From contig NZ_CP119082.1 in NCBI RefSeq assembly GCF_029027965.1, positions 1,964,001 through 2,028,000 on the forward strand: a DNA stretch of 64,000 bases, in the 5' to 3' direction. This document shows positions 35,688 to 45,063 of the stretch, piece by piece; positions within the stretch are counted from its first letter, which is position 1, and each line of letters begins with the position of its first letter. The position numbers and the translations under genes were made by a program. The notes beneath the pieces were generated by a model. It saw nothing but the letters and a program-made list of their open reading frames with translations, did not search any database and had not been told where the DNA came from. This DNA comes from Paracoccus sp. S3-43. Lineage in GTDB: Bacteria; Pseudomonadota; Alphaproteobacteria; Rhodobacterales; Rhodobacteraceae.

Positions 35688-36026
35688 GCAGCCCGCTCCA
35701 GTGCGCTCGCGCGCATCTCGCGGGCAAGATCGGTCAGGCCGTCGATGCGCAGGCGCAGGTCGAAGCCCGCGGGGCCGAGGTCGATCCGCTCGACCAGCAG
35801 TGCCACGATGCGGGCCTGTTCGGCGGGGAAGAGTTCCGTCCAGAGGGCGTCGAGGTCATGCAGCGCTGCGCGGGCGTCGGCCTCGGTGATGTCGTCGGCG
35901 TGGGCGCGGGCCGCCTTCCATGTCCCAGCCACGATCTCGGGTTGGCGGAACGCGGCGCGCAGCTGGTCGATGACGGCGGCTTCGATCAGCTCCATCGCAT
36001 AATCCCGGGAGACGAACTGCCTGCTC
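35684..36026 (-). pseudogene. C-terminal remnant of a large serine recombinase
   Basis: About 114 codons that encode the end of a recombinase: IEAAVIDQLRAAFRQPEIV, DALWTELFPAEQARIVALLV and ERIDLGPAGFDLRLRIDGLT, a pattern seen at the C-terminus of resolvase-family integrases. The catalytic N-terminal domain is missing because the IS3 element at 36027 begins exactly here. The recombinase may have moved the defence island before it was broken. Confidence 0.75.
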
Positions 36027-36092
36027 TGGAGTGCCCCCACTGAAGTGGTCCGCCAACTGGGATACAAATATCCTGTTCAGGAGGACCATCAG

Positions 36093-36371
36093 ATGGCAGG
36101 CAAGCGAGACAAACCGGAAGACATCGTTCTGAAGCTTCGACAGATCGAAGTGCTTCATGGACAGGGAATGGCGATTTCCGACGCGGTGCGGCAGATCGGC
36201 GTGACCGAGCCGACGTATTATCGCTGGCGCAAGCAGTATGGCGGCATGAACCGGGATCAGCTGAAGCGTCTCAAGGAGCTTGAGGCGGAGAACCAGCGGT
36301 TGCGGCGCGCGGTGTCAGATCTGACCTTGGACAAGATGATCCTGAGCGAGGCTGCACGGGGAAACTTCTAA
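36093..36371 (+). CDS. IS3-family transposase OrfA
   Basis: A 92-residue DNA-binding subunit: a helix-turn-helix (QIEVLHGQGMAISDAVRQIG, EPTYYRWRKQYGG) followed by a leucine-zipper helix (LKRLKELEAENQRLRRAV). AGGAGG lies 8 bases before the ATG. OrfB follows in another frame, probably made through frameshifting as an OrfAB fusion. Confidence 0.88.
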   Translation: MAGKRDKPEDIVLKLRQIEVLHGQGMAISDAVRQIGVTEPTYYRWRKQYGGMNRDQLKRLKELEAENQRLRRAVSDLTLDKMILSEAARGNF

Positions 36372-36403
36372 GCCCTTCGCGCCGTCGCAAGTGCATCGAT
36401 CAT

Positions 36404-37219
36404 GTGCGGCAGGCGCTTGGCATATCCGAGCGCCGCGCCTGCCGCACCCTCGGGCAGCACCGCTCAACGCAACGCAAGGTTCCTTGCGGCGCCCCGGACG
36501 AAGAACGGCTGACGGAGGACATCATCGCGCTCGCTCGCACCTACGGGCGATATGGCTATCGGATGATCACCGGACTGCTGAACAACGCCGGTTGGCATGT
36601 AAATCATAAACGCGTGGAACGGATATGGCGGCGTGAAGGGCTGAAGATCCCACAAAAGCAGGCAAAGAAGGGTCGGCTCTGGTTGAACGACGGGTCCTGC
36701 GTCCGTCTCCGACCGGAGCACCCGAACCACGTCTGGTCCTATGATTTCGTTCAGGACCGGACACATGACGGACGGCTGTTTCGGACGCTCAATATCATCG
36801 ACGAATTCACGAAGGAGGCGCTGGTGATCCGTGCAAACCGCAAGCTCAATTCCACCGACGTAATCGACGCCCTGACGGAGCTGTTCATCTTGCGTGGCCC
36901 GCCTGCGTTCATAAGGTCCGACAATGGCGCGGAATTCATTGCCAAGAAGGTGCAGGGCTGGATCGGCGCAGTTGGTGCCAAGACCGCGTTCATCGAGCCG
37001 GGTTCACCCTGGGAGAACGGGTATTGCGAGAGCTTCAACGCTCGATTCCGCGACGAACTCCTGGACGCAGAAGTCTTCTATTCGCTTAGGGAGGCCCAGA
37101 TCCTCATCGAGCGATGGCGCCGCCACTACAACACTGTCAGGCCGCACAGCTCCCTGGGATACCGCCCGCCCGCACCGGAAGCCCTCATCCCAATAGACCA
37201 GCGGCCGACGATGCACTAA
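36404..37219 (+). CDS. IS3-family transposase OrfB (DDE catalytic subunit)
   Basis: A 271-residue DDE recombinase with the HTH_21 region ([22 protein letters not shown]) and rve core: first Asp in [15 protein letters not shown], second in [10 protein letters not shown], and Glu in [17 protein letters not shown]. The order and IS407-like [13 protein letters not shown]-terminus place it in IS3. No internal stop is present, so it may be active. Confidence 0.9.
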   Translation: MRQALGISERRACRTLGQHRSTQRKVPCGAPDEERLTEDIIALARTYGRYGYRMITGLLNNAGWHVNHKRVERIWRREGLKIPQKQAKKGRLWLNDGSCVRLRPEHPNHVWSYDFVQDRTHDGRLFRTLNIIDEFTKEALVIRANRKLNSTDVIDALTELFILRGPPAFIRSDNGAEFIAKKVQGWIGAVGAKTAFIEPGSPWENGYCESFNARFRDELLDAEVFYSLREAQILIERWRRHYNTVRPHSSLGYRPPAPEALIPIDQRPTMH

Positions 37220-37253
37220 CAATCAACCCGGACCACTCCGTGGGGGCAGTCCA

Positions 37254-37668
37254 CGGGGGCGCCCGGGCATGATCGTCTCCGACAACAGCACGGAACTGAC
37301 CTCGAATGCCATCCTGAAATGGTGCGGCGAGCATCGGATCGAGTGGCACTACATCGCGCCGGGAAAGCCCATGCAGAACGGCTTCGTCGAAAGCTTCAAC
37401 GGGCCGGATGCGCGACGAATTCCTCAACGAAACGCTGTTCCATAGCTTGGCCCATGCTCGCCATCTGATCGCGTCCTGGGTCCGGGACTACAACACAGAG
37501 CGGCCCCACTCGGCGCTCGGCTATCAGACGCCGGCAGACTTTGCCCGGGCTCTGATCACCGCAATCGACCGCCCCGTTGCGCGAATGGAGGCCCATGCAA
37601 GCCGAGCCATTGCTTTTACATCGAAGACACCCACAAATGATCACTGGGCTCCGGTCGCAACTGGATGA
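37254..37668 (+). pseudogene. 5'-truncated and frameshifted IS3-type transposase fragment
   Basis: The C-terminal part of a DDE core begins in mid-gene ([28 protein letters not shown]). A one-base insertion within the G/C run near 37400 moves the rest ([36 protein letters not shown]) to the frame 37408-37668. The left end abuts the IS407-like element exactly, so it is a leftover of an older insertion. Confidence 0.8.
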
Positions 37669-37683
37669 AAGACCAGTGGCAGG

Positions 37684-38406
37684 TCAGATCCGTTCGCGCT
37701 TGAGCAGGTTGAAGAAGCTCTCGGCAACAGCGTTGTCGTGACAGTTGCCACGGCGGCTCATGGAATGCTCAAGATTGTGGGCGCGCAGGAATGCTGCCCA
37801 GTCCATGCTGGTGAACTGGCTGCCCTGATCTGAATGAACCAGCACCTTGGTCTTCGGCTTGCGCCGCCAGACGGCCATCAGCAGGGCCTGCAGAACGACA
37901 TCTGTCGTCTGCCGACTTTGCATCGACCAGCCAACCACACGCCGGGAATAGAGATCGATGACCACCGCGAGGTAGGCGAACCCCTCTTGCGTCCGGATGT
38001 AAGTGATATCGGTCACCCAGACCTTGTCCGGGGCCTCGACGTTGAACTGCCGGTCGAGGGTGTTGTCGACCACGACCGACGGCTTGCCGCCATAACTTCC
38101 GGGGCGGCGCTTGTAGCCGATCTGCGCCTTGATCCCCGCAAGCTGCGTCAATCGGGCGACCCGGTTCGGACAAATGCTTTCGCCCTGTTCAACCAGATCA
38201 TCATGCAGCTTGCGGTAGCCGTAGACCTTGCCGCTCTCGGCCCAAGCCTTCTGCAGCAGTTCGGTCTGGCGCCTGTCTTCCTGGGCTCGCGCGCTCACCG
38301 GCGCCTGCAGCCAGGCATAGAACCCGCTCGGCTGGATGCGCAGGCACCGGCACATCGCACGGATGGAAAACTGACCCCGATGCTCGGCCACGAACGCGTA
38401 TCTCAC
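37684..38406 (-). CDS. IS3-family transposase OrfB, C-terminally truncated
   Basis: A 240-residue DDE subunit: VWVTDITYIRTQEGFAYLAVV (first Asp), VLVHSDQGSQF (second Asp), and the Glu in NAVAESFFNLLKRE just before the end. The usual last 40 or so residues are missing, and the frame stops at 37684 at the border with the other transposase fragment. Its GTG start overlaps OrfA, consistent with frameshift fusion. Catalytic residues remain, but one IS end appears lost. Confidence 0.8.
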   Translation of the reverse strand: MRYAFVAEHRGQFSIRAMCRCLRIQPSGFYAWLQAPVSARAQEDRRQTELLQKAWAESGKVYGYRKLHDDLVEQGESICPNRVARLTQLAGIKAQIGYKRRPGSYGGKPSVVVDNTLDRQFNVEAPDKVWVTDITYIRTQEGFAYLAVVIDLYSRRVVGWSMQSRQTTDVVLQALLMAVWRRKPKTKVLVHSDQGSQFTSMDWAAFLRAHNLEHSMSRRGNCHDNAVAESFFNLLKRERI

Positions 38407-38675
38407 TTTGCATCCCTGGCGAAATACGCGGTGGCTTTATTTAGGATGTCACGTTCCTCCGATACCCGGACCAGCTCTCGCTTCAGTCGTCGGATCTCGG
38501 CATCCTTTGCCGTCTCACCCGACACCGCCTTCGCGAACTTGCGCTTCCAGGCATAGAGCGAGTGCGTGCTCACCCCGAGCCGCTCAGAGACCTCCTTGGC
38601 CGGGTAGCCCCGCTCCGTGATCTGCGCCACCGCATCGCGCTTGAAATCGTCAGTGAAATTACCTGTGCCCATCAT
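38403..38675 (-). CDS. IS3-family transposase OrfA
   Basis: A 90-residue HTH protein (FTDDFKRDAVAQITERGYPA, VSERLGVSTHSLYAWKRKF) with a coiled-coil tail (EIRRLKRELVRVSEERDIL). It pairs with the truncated OrfB through a 4-bp overlap. This is a different IS3 subgroup from the element at 36027. Confidence 0.88.
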   Translation of the reverse strand: MMGTGNFTDDFKRDAVAQITERGYPAKEVSERLGVSTHSLYAWKRKFAKAVSGETAKDAEIRRLKRELVRVSEERDILNKATAYFARDAK

Positions 38676-38717
38676 GGCCTCCTTGCCTCAAAGTTAGCGA
38701 AAAAGGCGTCCACGAAA

Positions 38718-39110
38718 CATGGGGCTATTCACTGCGACACGACCGCCTTCGAGCACATCTTTGGCCGCGTGTGCCGTGAGCATGGGATCGAGCACAGGCT
38801 GACAAAGGTAAAGCATCCCTGTACCAACGGCCAGGTCGAACGAATGAACCGCACGATCAAGGAGGGTGAAGCGGATCAGAAAACGATCCGGGGGATCGTT
38901 TTCCCGCTGAACGTCAAGCGCTTCCATTACGACAATCACGATCAGCTGCGAACCCACCTGGACGACTTCATCGCTGCCTATAACTTCGCTCGTCGGCTCA
39001 AGACTCTCAATGGCCTCACGCCCTACGAATACATCTGCAAGATCTGGACTTCAGAGCCAGACAGATTCATCGTCAATCCGATCCACCAAATGCCGGGACT
39101 GAACACCTAA
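38718..39110 (+). pseudogene. IS481-type transposase C-terminal fragment with a palindromic insertion
   Basis: The frame encodes the end of a DDE core (HGIEHRLTKVKHPCTNGQVE, YNFARRLKTLNGLTPYEYIC, HQMPGLNT). The start is lost at the junction with the neighbouring IS3 element. Compared with the usual sequence of this family, about 14-17 extra residues are inserted between RTIKEG and VKRFHY; this insertion is the palindromic element at 38879-38903 with flanks. Confidence 0.78.
38879..38903. repeat. Palindromic element inserted in frame into a transposase fragment
   Basis: A perfect 11-bp inverted repeat GAAAACGATCC with a GGG loop. It resembles short intergenic palindromes with GGATCGTTTTC arms that I recall from Rhodobacterales genomes. 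The insertion, roughly 45-51 bp with flanks, keeps the reading frame. Confidence 0.65.
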
Positions 39111-39118
39111 TCGGCGAC

Positions 39119-39551
39119 ATGCCCGTAATAGGTCGTGCATTCCTGACCCCTCACGGGAAGCACATCGTCGTGCAGCGTGGGCGCGGCGGGCAGATGCAAA
39201 CGGCCTTCAACAAGGCGCGCGATGCTGCTGGACCGGGATCTGTCCGTCACGCCGCACGTCCTGCGCCACACCTAGGCAACGTGGTTCTACGCACAGACCC
39301 GAGACTTCGGCGCACTCATGGATCTGGGTGGATGGGCAAAGGCCGACATGGCGAACCTTTACCGCAAGATAGCCCCGGCTGATCTGGCTGACCGTCTCTA
39401 TGCGCACGGATGGGACTTTGGTCAAATCGGCGTCAAATCTGACAGGCTGAAACCAGAACTCCTTGTAATAAAAGGAAGAAATGAGAGCGCTTCTGACCTT
39501 AGCAGGGGTGTGCCTTCGACCACTCGGCCACCACTCCGCCGGCCGGTATAG
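39119..39551 (+). pseudogene. Decayed tyrosine integrase next to the attachment site
   Basis: The C-terminal part of a tyrosine recombinase: FLTPHGKHIVVQRGRGGQ, then after a frameshift near 39228 the box II string TPHVLRHT, a premature TAG at 39273-39275, and box with catalytic Tyr ALMDLGGWAKADMANLYRKI. The frame runs on through the tRNA-Ser fragment to TAG 39549-39551. At least two lesions show it is dead. Its position, reading toward the tRNA, is typical for an island integrase. Confidence 0.78.
39497..39537 (-). pseudogene. 5' half of tRNA-Ser(GCU), probable att junction
   Basis: On the - strand from 39537: acceptor strand GGAGTGG, then TG, the D arm GCCGAGTGGTCGAAGGC, and the anticodon stem and loop CACCCCTGCTAAGG with anticodon GCT. 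After the loop the match to tRNA-Ser stops (expected GGGTG, found GGTCA). No variable arm, T arm or CCA end follows. The break in the anticodon stem beside an integrase remnant identifies the island end. Confidence 0.8.
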
Positions 39552-39574
39552 GGGTGGGCTGGGGGCTGTGACAA

Positions 39575-39590
39575 GGGCTTTTTCAAGCCC
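39575..39590 (-). terminator. Hairpin directly after trmB
   Basis: The stem GGGCTT/AAGCCC with a GAAA tetraloop on the - strand begins 2 bases after the trmB stop. The following bases TTGTC give only a weak U tract, so termination may be partial. Confidence 0.45.
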
Positions 39591-39591
39591 C

Positions 39592-40308
39592 TCAACCCTT
39601 TCGCCGGAAGGTTGCATAGTGGGGCAAACGCCCCTCGCGCAGGGCCTTTTGCTCGTATCGGGTGCTGATCCAGTCGTCCCAGGCGACCGGCGTTTCGGCC
39701 ACCAGATCGAAGCCCGCCGGGGGCACTTCCTCGAGCGTCTGGCGCATATAGTCGGGGATATCGGTCGCCACGCGGAATTCCGCGCCGGGCTTCATCACGC
39801 GGGCCAGGGGCAGCAGGTGTTCGGGCGTCACGAAGCGGCGGCGGTGATGGCGGGCCTTGGGCCAGGGGTCGGGATAGTTCAGGAAGGCCCGGCTGATCGA
39901 GGCGTAGGGCAGCACGTCCATCAGGTCGCGCGCGTCGCCCGGATGCACGCTGACATTGCCGACGCCCGCGGCGCGGATCTTGCCCAGCAGCATGGCGACG
40001 CCGTTGATGAACGGCTCGCAGCCGATGATGCCGATCTCGGGATAACGGGCGGCCATGTGGACCATGTGTTCGCCGCCGCCGAAACCGACCTCCAGCCAGA
40101 TCGGCCGGTCGTCGCCGAAGATCGCCGCCGGGTCGATGGGGCGGCGGTCGGGATTGTCCTGCACGGTAATGCCGCGCGGGCGCAGATCGCCCAGATCCTC
40201 GGACAGATAGCCCTTCTGGCTTTGGCGCAGGGTCTTGCCGTGCCGCCGGCCATAGAAGTTGCGGCGCGGCGGGTTCGGATCGAAGGGTGTCTTGGGCGTA
40301 TCGGACAT
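39592..40308 (-). CDS. trmB: tRNA (guanine-N7-)-methyltransferase
   Basis: A 238-residue SAM-dependent enzyme that makes m7G46 in tRNA. The SAM-binding loop is LEVGFGGGEHMVHMAARYPE-like (EVGFGGGEHM), followed by the GCEPFINGV and NYPDPWPKARHHRRR motifs characteristic of TrmB. The length fits the family. It is the first core gene beyond the island; the tRNA-Ser fragment sits just downstream. Confidence 0.94.
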   Translation of the reverse strand: MSDTPKTPFDPNPPRRNFYGRRHGKTLRQSQKGYLSEDLGDLRPRGITVQDNPDRRPIDPAAIFGDDRPIWLEVGFGGGEHMVHMAARYPEIGIIGCEPFINGVAMLLGKIRAAGVGNVSVHPGDARDLMDVLPYASISRAFLNYPDPWPKARHHRRRFVTPEHLLPLARVMKPGAEFRVATDIPDYMRQTLEEVPPAGFDLVAETPVAWDDWISTRYEQKALREGRLPHYATFRRKG

Positions 40309-40361
40309 GGGTTGGGGGATTGCACCGGCGCGGATGCCGGGTCAAGCCCCCCTGCCCGGCG

Positions 40362-42038
40362 CTATTCCCCCATCAACCGGCTGATGATGACCGTCACTTC
40401 GGGCTTCTTGCCGATCTCCTCCATGGCGACCTGGCGGGTGATCTTGCGGATCGCCTCGTCCATCTTGGCGTCGTCGCGGACCACGCGGCTGTCCGCGCCT
40501 TCCAGGAATTCGGCCAGTTCGCCCTCGATATGGCTGCCCAGGTCGTTGCCGCCCCGGGTGCGGCCGGGAAGGCCCATCAGCTCCACCCAGGCGTCGGGCA
40601 GGACGTTGTCGTCCTCGTCCACGATCACGCTGACCAGGGCATGGCCGTTCAGCGCCATGCGGATGCGGTCGCGCACCACGCCGTCCATCGCGCCGATCAG
40701 CACCGTGCCGTCCAGATACAGCCGCCCGGTTTCCACCTGATCCACGATCCGGGGCGCGTCGCCGGTCAGATCCAGCATGGTGCCGTTGGTCGCGATCTCG
40801 GCCGCGATGCCCTTGCCGCGCGCCAGCATCACATGTTCCCGCAGATGCAGATGTTCGCCGTGCATGGGGATCACGATCTCGGGCTTCAGCAATTCGTGCA
40901 GGGCCTCGATATCAGGACGGTTGGCGTGGCCCGAGACGTGGTAAAGCCCGTCGTCGGCATCAAAGACATCGACGCCCAGCTCGCTCAGCGCGTTCATGAT
41001 CCGCCCGACCGAGCGTTCGTTGCCGGGAATCGTCTTCGAGCTGAACAGGAAGCTGTCGCCTTCCTTCAGCGCCAGGCCCAGGTAACGGCCACGGGACAGT
41101 TGCGCGCTGGCGGCGCGGCGTTCGCCCTGGCTGCCGGTCGCCAGCAGCATCACCTGGCTGCGGGGCAGGCTTGCGGCTTCCTCGGGTCCGATCGTGTCGG
41201 GGAAATCGGTCAGCACGCCGGTTTCCAGGCCGACCGCCACCATCTTGCGCATGGCGCGACCCAGCAGGCAGACCTTGCGGCCTCCGGCGATGGCGGCGTC
41301 CGACAGCGTTTTGAGGCGCGCGATGTTGCTGGCGAAGGTGGTGGCGACGACCAGGTTCTTCTGCGCCATCACCCATTCCAGGATCGGGTTGGCCAGCACG
41401 GCCTCGGACCGGCCCGGATGGGTCGAGAAGATGTTGGTGCTGTCGCAGGCCAGAACCTTGATGCCCCGGCCCTCGGCCGCGATGTCGTGCCACAGGATCG
41501 GGTCGAAGGCGTCGCCCACCACCGGGGTGCCGTCCAGCTTGAAATCGCCGGTATGCAGCACCCGGCCCGCCGGCGTGTCGATGATCAGCGCCGCGCTTTC
41601 GGGGATCGAGTGACTGACCGGCACGAATTGCACGGTGAAGGGGCCGACCTGCGTCACCTCGGGGCGGGCGCCGGTGATGTTGACGGCAGAGGCGGGGTGG
41701 CCCTGCTCCTCCAGCTTCAGGCGGACCAGGGCGCCGGTGAACTGGCGGGCATAGATCGGCACGTTCAGCCGTCCATACAGATGTCCCACCGCGCCCAGGT
41801 GATCCTCGTGCCCGTGGGTGATGAAGATCGCCTCCAGCCGGTCGCGGTTCTGTTCCAGCCAGGCCAGATCCGGCATGATCAGGTCGATGCCGGGGCTGCC
41901 GTCCATGTCGCCGAAGCTGACGCCCAGATCGACCAGGATCAGGCGTTCGCGTCCCGGCGTGCCATAGCCATAGACATAGGCGTTCATGCCGATTTCGCCC
42001 GCGCCGCCCAGCGGCAGATAGATCAGGCGCTCAGCCAT
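40362..42038 (-). CDS. rnj: Ribonuclease J
   Basis: A 558-residue metallo-beta-lactamase/beta-CASP ribonuclease acting in rRNA maturation and mRNA decay. The metal site HGHEDHLGAVGHL, the CASP region (ACDSTNIFSTHPGRSE), and the downstream IPMHGEHLHLREH are visible. Alphaproteobacteria use RNase J as a 5' exonuclease. The start overlaps the end of coaX by 8 bp. Confidence 0.93.
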   Translation of the reverse strand: MAERLIYLPLGGAGEIGMNAYVYGYGTPGRERLILVDLGVSFGDMDGSPGIDLIMPDLAWLEQNRDRLEAIFITHGHEDHLGAVGHLYGRLNVPIYARQFTGALVRLKLEEQGHPASAVNITGARPEVTQVGPFTVQFVPVSHSIPESAALIIDTPAGRVLHTGDFKLDGTPVVGDAFDPILWHDIAAEGRGIKVLACDSTNIFSTHPGRSEAVLANPILEWVMAQKNLVVATTFASNIARLKTLSDAAIAGGRKVCLLGRAMRKMVAVGLETGVLTDFPDTIGPEEAASLPRSQVMLLATGSQGERRAASAQLSRGRYLGLALKEGDSFLFSSKTIPGNERSVGRIMNALSELGVDVFDADDGLYHVSGHANRPDIEALHELLKPEIVIPMHGEHLHLREHVMLARGKGIAAEIATNGTMLDLTGDAPRIVDQVETGRLYLDGTVLIGAMDGVVRDRIRMALNGHALVSVIVDEDDNVLPDAWVELMGLPGRTRGGNDLGSHIEGELAEFLEGADSRVVRDDAKMDEAIRKITRQVAMEEIGKKPEVTVIISRLMGE

Positions 42039-42810
42039 TGCCCATCTCCTTGTTGTAATCGTGAATGAGCCGCAGCCCGTGCATCGTCAGATCGTCTTCG
42101 ATCGCGTCGAACAGGTCAAACCCCTGATCGAACAGCGGCGCAAGCCCCCCCGTGGCGATCACCTTCATGGAACGGTCCCGTTCGGCGCGAATCTGGCGCA
42201 CCACGCCATCGACCAGCCCGATATAGCCCCAGAAGATCCCCGACTGGATACAGGCCACGGTATTCGTGCCGATCACCTTGGCGGGCATGGTCACGTCGAC
42301 ATGCGGCAGGCTGGCCGCGCCCATGTGCAGCGCCTCAAGCGACAGGTTCACGCCCGGCGCGATCACCCCGCCGATATAGGCGCCGTCCACGTCCACCACG
42401 TCGAAGGTCGTGGCGGTTCCGAAATCCACCACGATCAGGTCCGGGCCGTGCCGGTCGAAGGCGCTCAGCGTGTTGACCAGCCGGTCCGGCCCGACGACCG
42501 TTCCACTGTCCACACGCGGATAGACGGGCAGCAGGCAGTCGGGCTTGCCCACCACCAGCGGGCGCGTGTCGAAATAGCGGTTGCACAGCACGCGCAGGTT
42601 GAAGACCACGCGCGGCGCGGTCGAGCTGATGATGCAGGCGTCGATATCCAGGCCGAATTTCTGGCCCTCGATCAGGGTGGAGAGCCAGACGAAATATTCG
42701 TCCGCCGTGCGCCGGTGATCGGTCGAGATGCGCCAGTGGGCCAGGAACTTCTCGCCGTTCCAGATCGAGAAGACGGTGTTGGTGTTGCCGGTGTCGATGC
42801 ACAGAAGCAT
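42031..42810 (-). CDS. coaX: Type III pantothenate kinase
   Basis: A 259-residue ASKHA-fold kinase that phosphorylates pantothenate, the first step of CoA synthesis. Visible motifs are DTGNTNTVFSIW (phosphate loop), GPDRLVNTLSA and VVDFGTATTFDVVD. It is placed between birA and rnj in a run of overlapping genes that continues the nuo operon direction. This gene order (nuoN-birA-coaX-rnj) is common in Rhodobacteraceae. Confidence 0.94.
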   Translation of the reverse strand: MLLCIDTGNTNTVFSIWNGEKFLAHWRISTDHRRTADEYFVWLSTLIEGQKFGLDIDACIISSTAPRVVFNLRVLCNRYFDTRPLVVGKPDCLLPVYPRVDSGTVVGPDRLVNTLSAFDRHGPDLIVVDFGTATTFDVVDVDGAYIGGVIAPGVNLSLEALHMGAASLPHVDVTMPAKVIGTNTVACIQSGIFWGYIGLVDGVVRQIRAERDRSMKVIATGGLAPLFDQGFDLFDAIEDDLTMHGLRLIHDYNKEMGNG

Positions 42811-42811
42811 G

Positions 42812-43579
42812 TCAGGTTCCGGTGAAATAGATGTCGGCGGCGGGGATCGCCTGCCTGCCGCGCGCCCCGGTCAGGATCAGCGCGCCGGTCTCGTCGATGC
42901 CCTCGAAGCGGCCGGTGGTTTCGGTCGTGCCGGTGCGGGCGGTGATGACCTCGCCCAGTTTCGCGGCACGGGCCAGCCAGGCGGCGCGGATCGGGGCAAA
43001 GCCGTAATCGCGCATCTGCCGCCACCAGCCGTCGAAGGACGCGGCCAGCGCGGTCAGGAGATCGTCGGGCGTGACGGACAGCCCGGTCTCGCCTTGCAGG
43101 CTGACGGGCCGGACCGCGCCGGGTTCGACGACCTCGGGCGCGGCGGCCAGATTGACGCCGATGCCGATCACCAGGGCCTGGATGGTGCCGCCCGATCCCA
43201 TGCTTTCCAGCAGGATGCCCGACAGCTTGCCGCCGTTCAGCAGCACGTCGTTGGGCCATTTCAACGCCAGGTTCAACTGCGGTCCGCACAGCGCGCGCAG
43301 CGCGTCATGGACCGCAAGCGCCGCGACAAAGGACAGCCGCGCCGCATCCGCCGGGCCGCCCTGGGGCCGCAGGATCAGCGAGGCCGCGAAATTGCCGGGG
43401 GGATCGGACCAGGCCCTGCCCCTCCGGCCCCGACCGGCCGTCTGCTGCCGGGCCATGATCCAGGCCGGGCCGGACAGCCCCGGCGCCAGGCGCATCGCCT
43501 CGGCATTGGTGCTGTCCACGCGGTCGAGGACGTGGCGCGCCACGCCCTCGGGCCAGGCGTCGAGGGCAGGGTTACTCAA
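42812..43579 (-). CDS. birA: Biotin-[acetyl-CoA-carboxylase] ligase
   Basis: A 255-residue biotin protein ligase without an N-terminal DNA-binding domain, so it is a pure ligase, not a repressor. Motifs: [27 protein letters not shown] (biotinyl-AMP loop) and [19 protein letters not shown]. The start TTG at 43579 overlaps the nuoN stop; a later GTG start is possible. Spacing to coaX is 1 bp. Confidence 0.92.
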   Translation of the reverse strand: MSNPALDAWPEGVARHVLDRVDSTNAEAMRLAPGLSGPAWIMARQQTAGRGRRGRAWSDPPGNFAASLILRPQGGPADAARLSFVAALAVHDALRALCGPQLNLALKWPNDVLLNGGKLSGILLESMGSGGTIQALVIGIGVNLAAAPEVVEPGAVRPVSLQGETGLSVTPDDLLTALAASFDGWWRQMRDYGFAPIRAAWLARAAKLGEVITARTGTTETTGRFEGIDETGALILTGARGRQAIPAADIYFTGT

Positions 43580-45053
43580 CAGCCGGGGTCTCGACTGCCG
43601 CCTGAACGACCGGCGTTCCGACCAGCGATTCCGCGGCGGTCGCGGCGGCGGAATCGACGCCCCACATCGACACAGCGCCGATCAGCAGCATCGCCGCCGG
43701 GACCACCAGGGCCAGGTATTGAACCGGACCCATGCGGCTGTCCACGCCCTCGGTCTCGGCCCCGAAGAACATGTAATAGACGATGCGCAGGTAATAGAAC
43801 GCGCCGATGACCGAGGCGATGACGCCCAGCACCGCCAGCCAGGACATGTCTGCGGCGACCGCCGCCGTCAGCACGCCGAACTTGGCGAAGAAGCCCAGGA
43901 AGGGCGGCACGCCGGCCAGGCTGAACATCAGGAACAGCACGGCGAATGCCTTCACCGGCTCTCCTTGAGCAAAGCGGTTGAGGCTGTCCAGATCGGTGAT
44001 CGGGCGCCCGTCGCGCTCCATCGACAGGATGAAGGCGAAGGTGCCGACATTCATCACCGCATAGATCGCCATATACAGCAGCATCGCCTGCACGCCATAG
44101 GCCGTGCCCGCCGCAAGCCCGACAAGCGCGAAGCCCATATGCGCGATCGACGAATAGGCCATCAGCCGCTTGATGTTGCGCTGCCCGATCCCGGCGATGG
44201 ATCCCAGGAACATCGACATGACCGCCAGTGCCGCGACGACCTGCCCCCAGTCCCCCGTCACATTGCCGAAGGCGTCGAACATCAGCCGCGCGATCAGCGC
44301 CATGGCCGCGACCTTGGGCGCGGTGGCGAAGAAGGCCGTCACCGGCGTCGGCGCGCCCTCGTAGACATCGGGCGTCCACATGTGGAACGGCACCGCCGAG
44401 ACCTTGAAGGCCAGTCCGACCAAAAGGAATACCAGCCCGAACAGCAGCCCCACGGACAATTGCCCGTCAACGACCGTCTGCACGATCCCCGCAAAGCTCG
44501 TGCTGCCCGAAAAGCCATAGACCAGCGACGCGCCGTAAAGCAGCATCCCCGAGGACAGCGAGCCGAGGACGAAATACTTGAGCCCGGCTTCCGAGGATTT
44601 CACGCTGTCGCGGCGCATGGCGGCGGTGACATACAGCGCCAGGGACTGAAGTTCCAACCCCATATACAGGGTCAGCAGGTCGCTTGCCGACACCATCAGC
44701 ATCATGCCGATCACGGCCAGCGTGATCAGGATCGGGTATTCGAAGCGCAGCAGCTTGTGGCGGTCCATGTAATCCGCGCTCATCGCGAGGACGGCGGCGG
44801 CCGAGATCAGCAGCGTCACCTTGGCGAAGCGAGCGAAGGAATCGTCGGCGAACATGCCGAAGAAGGCCAGCCGCTGCGGCCGGTCCGCCAGGCCGACATA
44901 CAGTCCCGCCAGCAGCAGCACCGCGACCGTGGCCCACAGGATCGGCCGCGCCATGGCGTCCTTGCCCAGATAGGCCCCGGCCATCAGCGCGGCCAGCGCG
45001 AAAATCGCCAGCACAAGCTCGGGCAGGATGGTCGAGAAATCGAGCGCGGTCAT
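43572..45053 (-). CDS. nuoN: NADH-quinone oxidoreductase subunit N
   Basis: A 493-residue membrane subunit of complex I (Nqo14), one of three antiporter-like proton channels. About 14 helices; the key charged residues of the fold are present in the conserved segments ([41 protein letters not shown]). It is the last nuo gene; 10 bp separate it from nuoM. Confidence 0.95.
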   Translation of the reverse strand: MTALDFSTILPELVLAIFALAALMAGAYLGKDAMARPILWATVAVLLLAGLYVGLADRPQRLAFFGMFADDSFARFAKVTLLISAAAVLAMSADYMDRHKLLRFEYPILITLAVIGMMLMVSASDLLTLYMGLELQSLALYVTAAMRRDSVKSSEAGLKYFVLGSLSSGMLLYGASLVYGFSGSTSFAGIVQTVVDGQLSVGLLFGLVFLLVGLAFKVSAVPFHMWTPDVYEGAPTPVTAFFATAPKVAAMALIARLMFDAFGNVTGDWGQVVAALAVMSMFLGSIAGIGQRNIKRLMAYSSIAHMGFALVGLAAGTAYGVQAMLLYMAIYAVMNVGTFAFILSMERDGRPITDLDSLNRFAQGEPVKAFAVLFLMFSLAGVPPFLGFFAKFGVLTAAVAADMSWLAVLGVIASVIGAFYYLRIVYYMFFGAETEGVDSRMGPVQYLALVVPAAMLLIGAVSMWGVDSAAATAAESLVGTPVVQAAVETPAVE

Positions 45054-45063
45054 CGTGCTTACC

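Larger units (their letters stand above)
36027..37253 (+). mobile_element. IS3-family insertion sequence (IS407-like), 1227 bp
   Basis: The ends form an imperfect inverted repeat: TGGAGTGCCCCCACTGAAGT at 36027 and TGGACTGCCCCCACGGAGTG read inward from 37253. It contains an orfA/orfB pair that looks intact. No matching target duplication is seen, since the left flank is a cut recombinase gene and the right flank another transposase fragment, which suggests a deletion or rearrangement at one side. Confidence 0.8.

Noticed and set aside
37684..38675. IS3 element on the - strand as a complete, mobile insertion sequence
   Set aside because: OrfB lacks its last part and I could not find a matching pair of terminal repeats, so it was listed as genes only.
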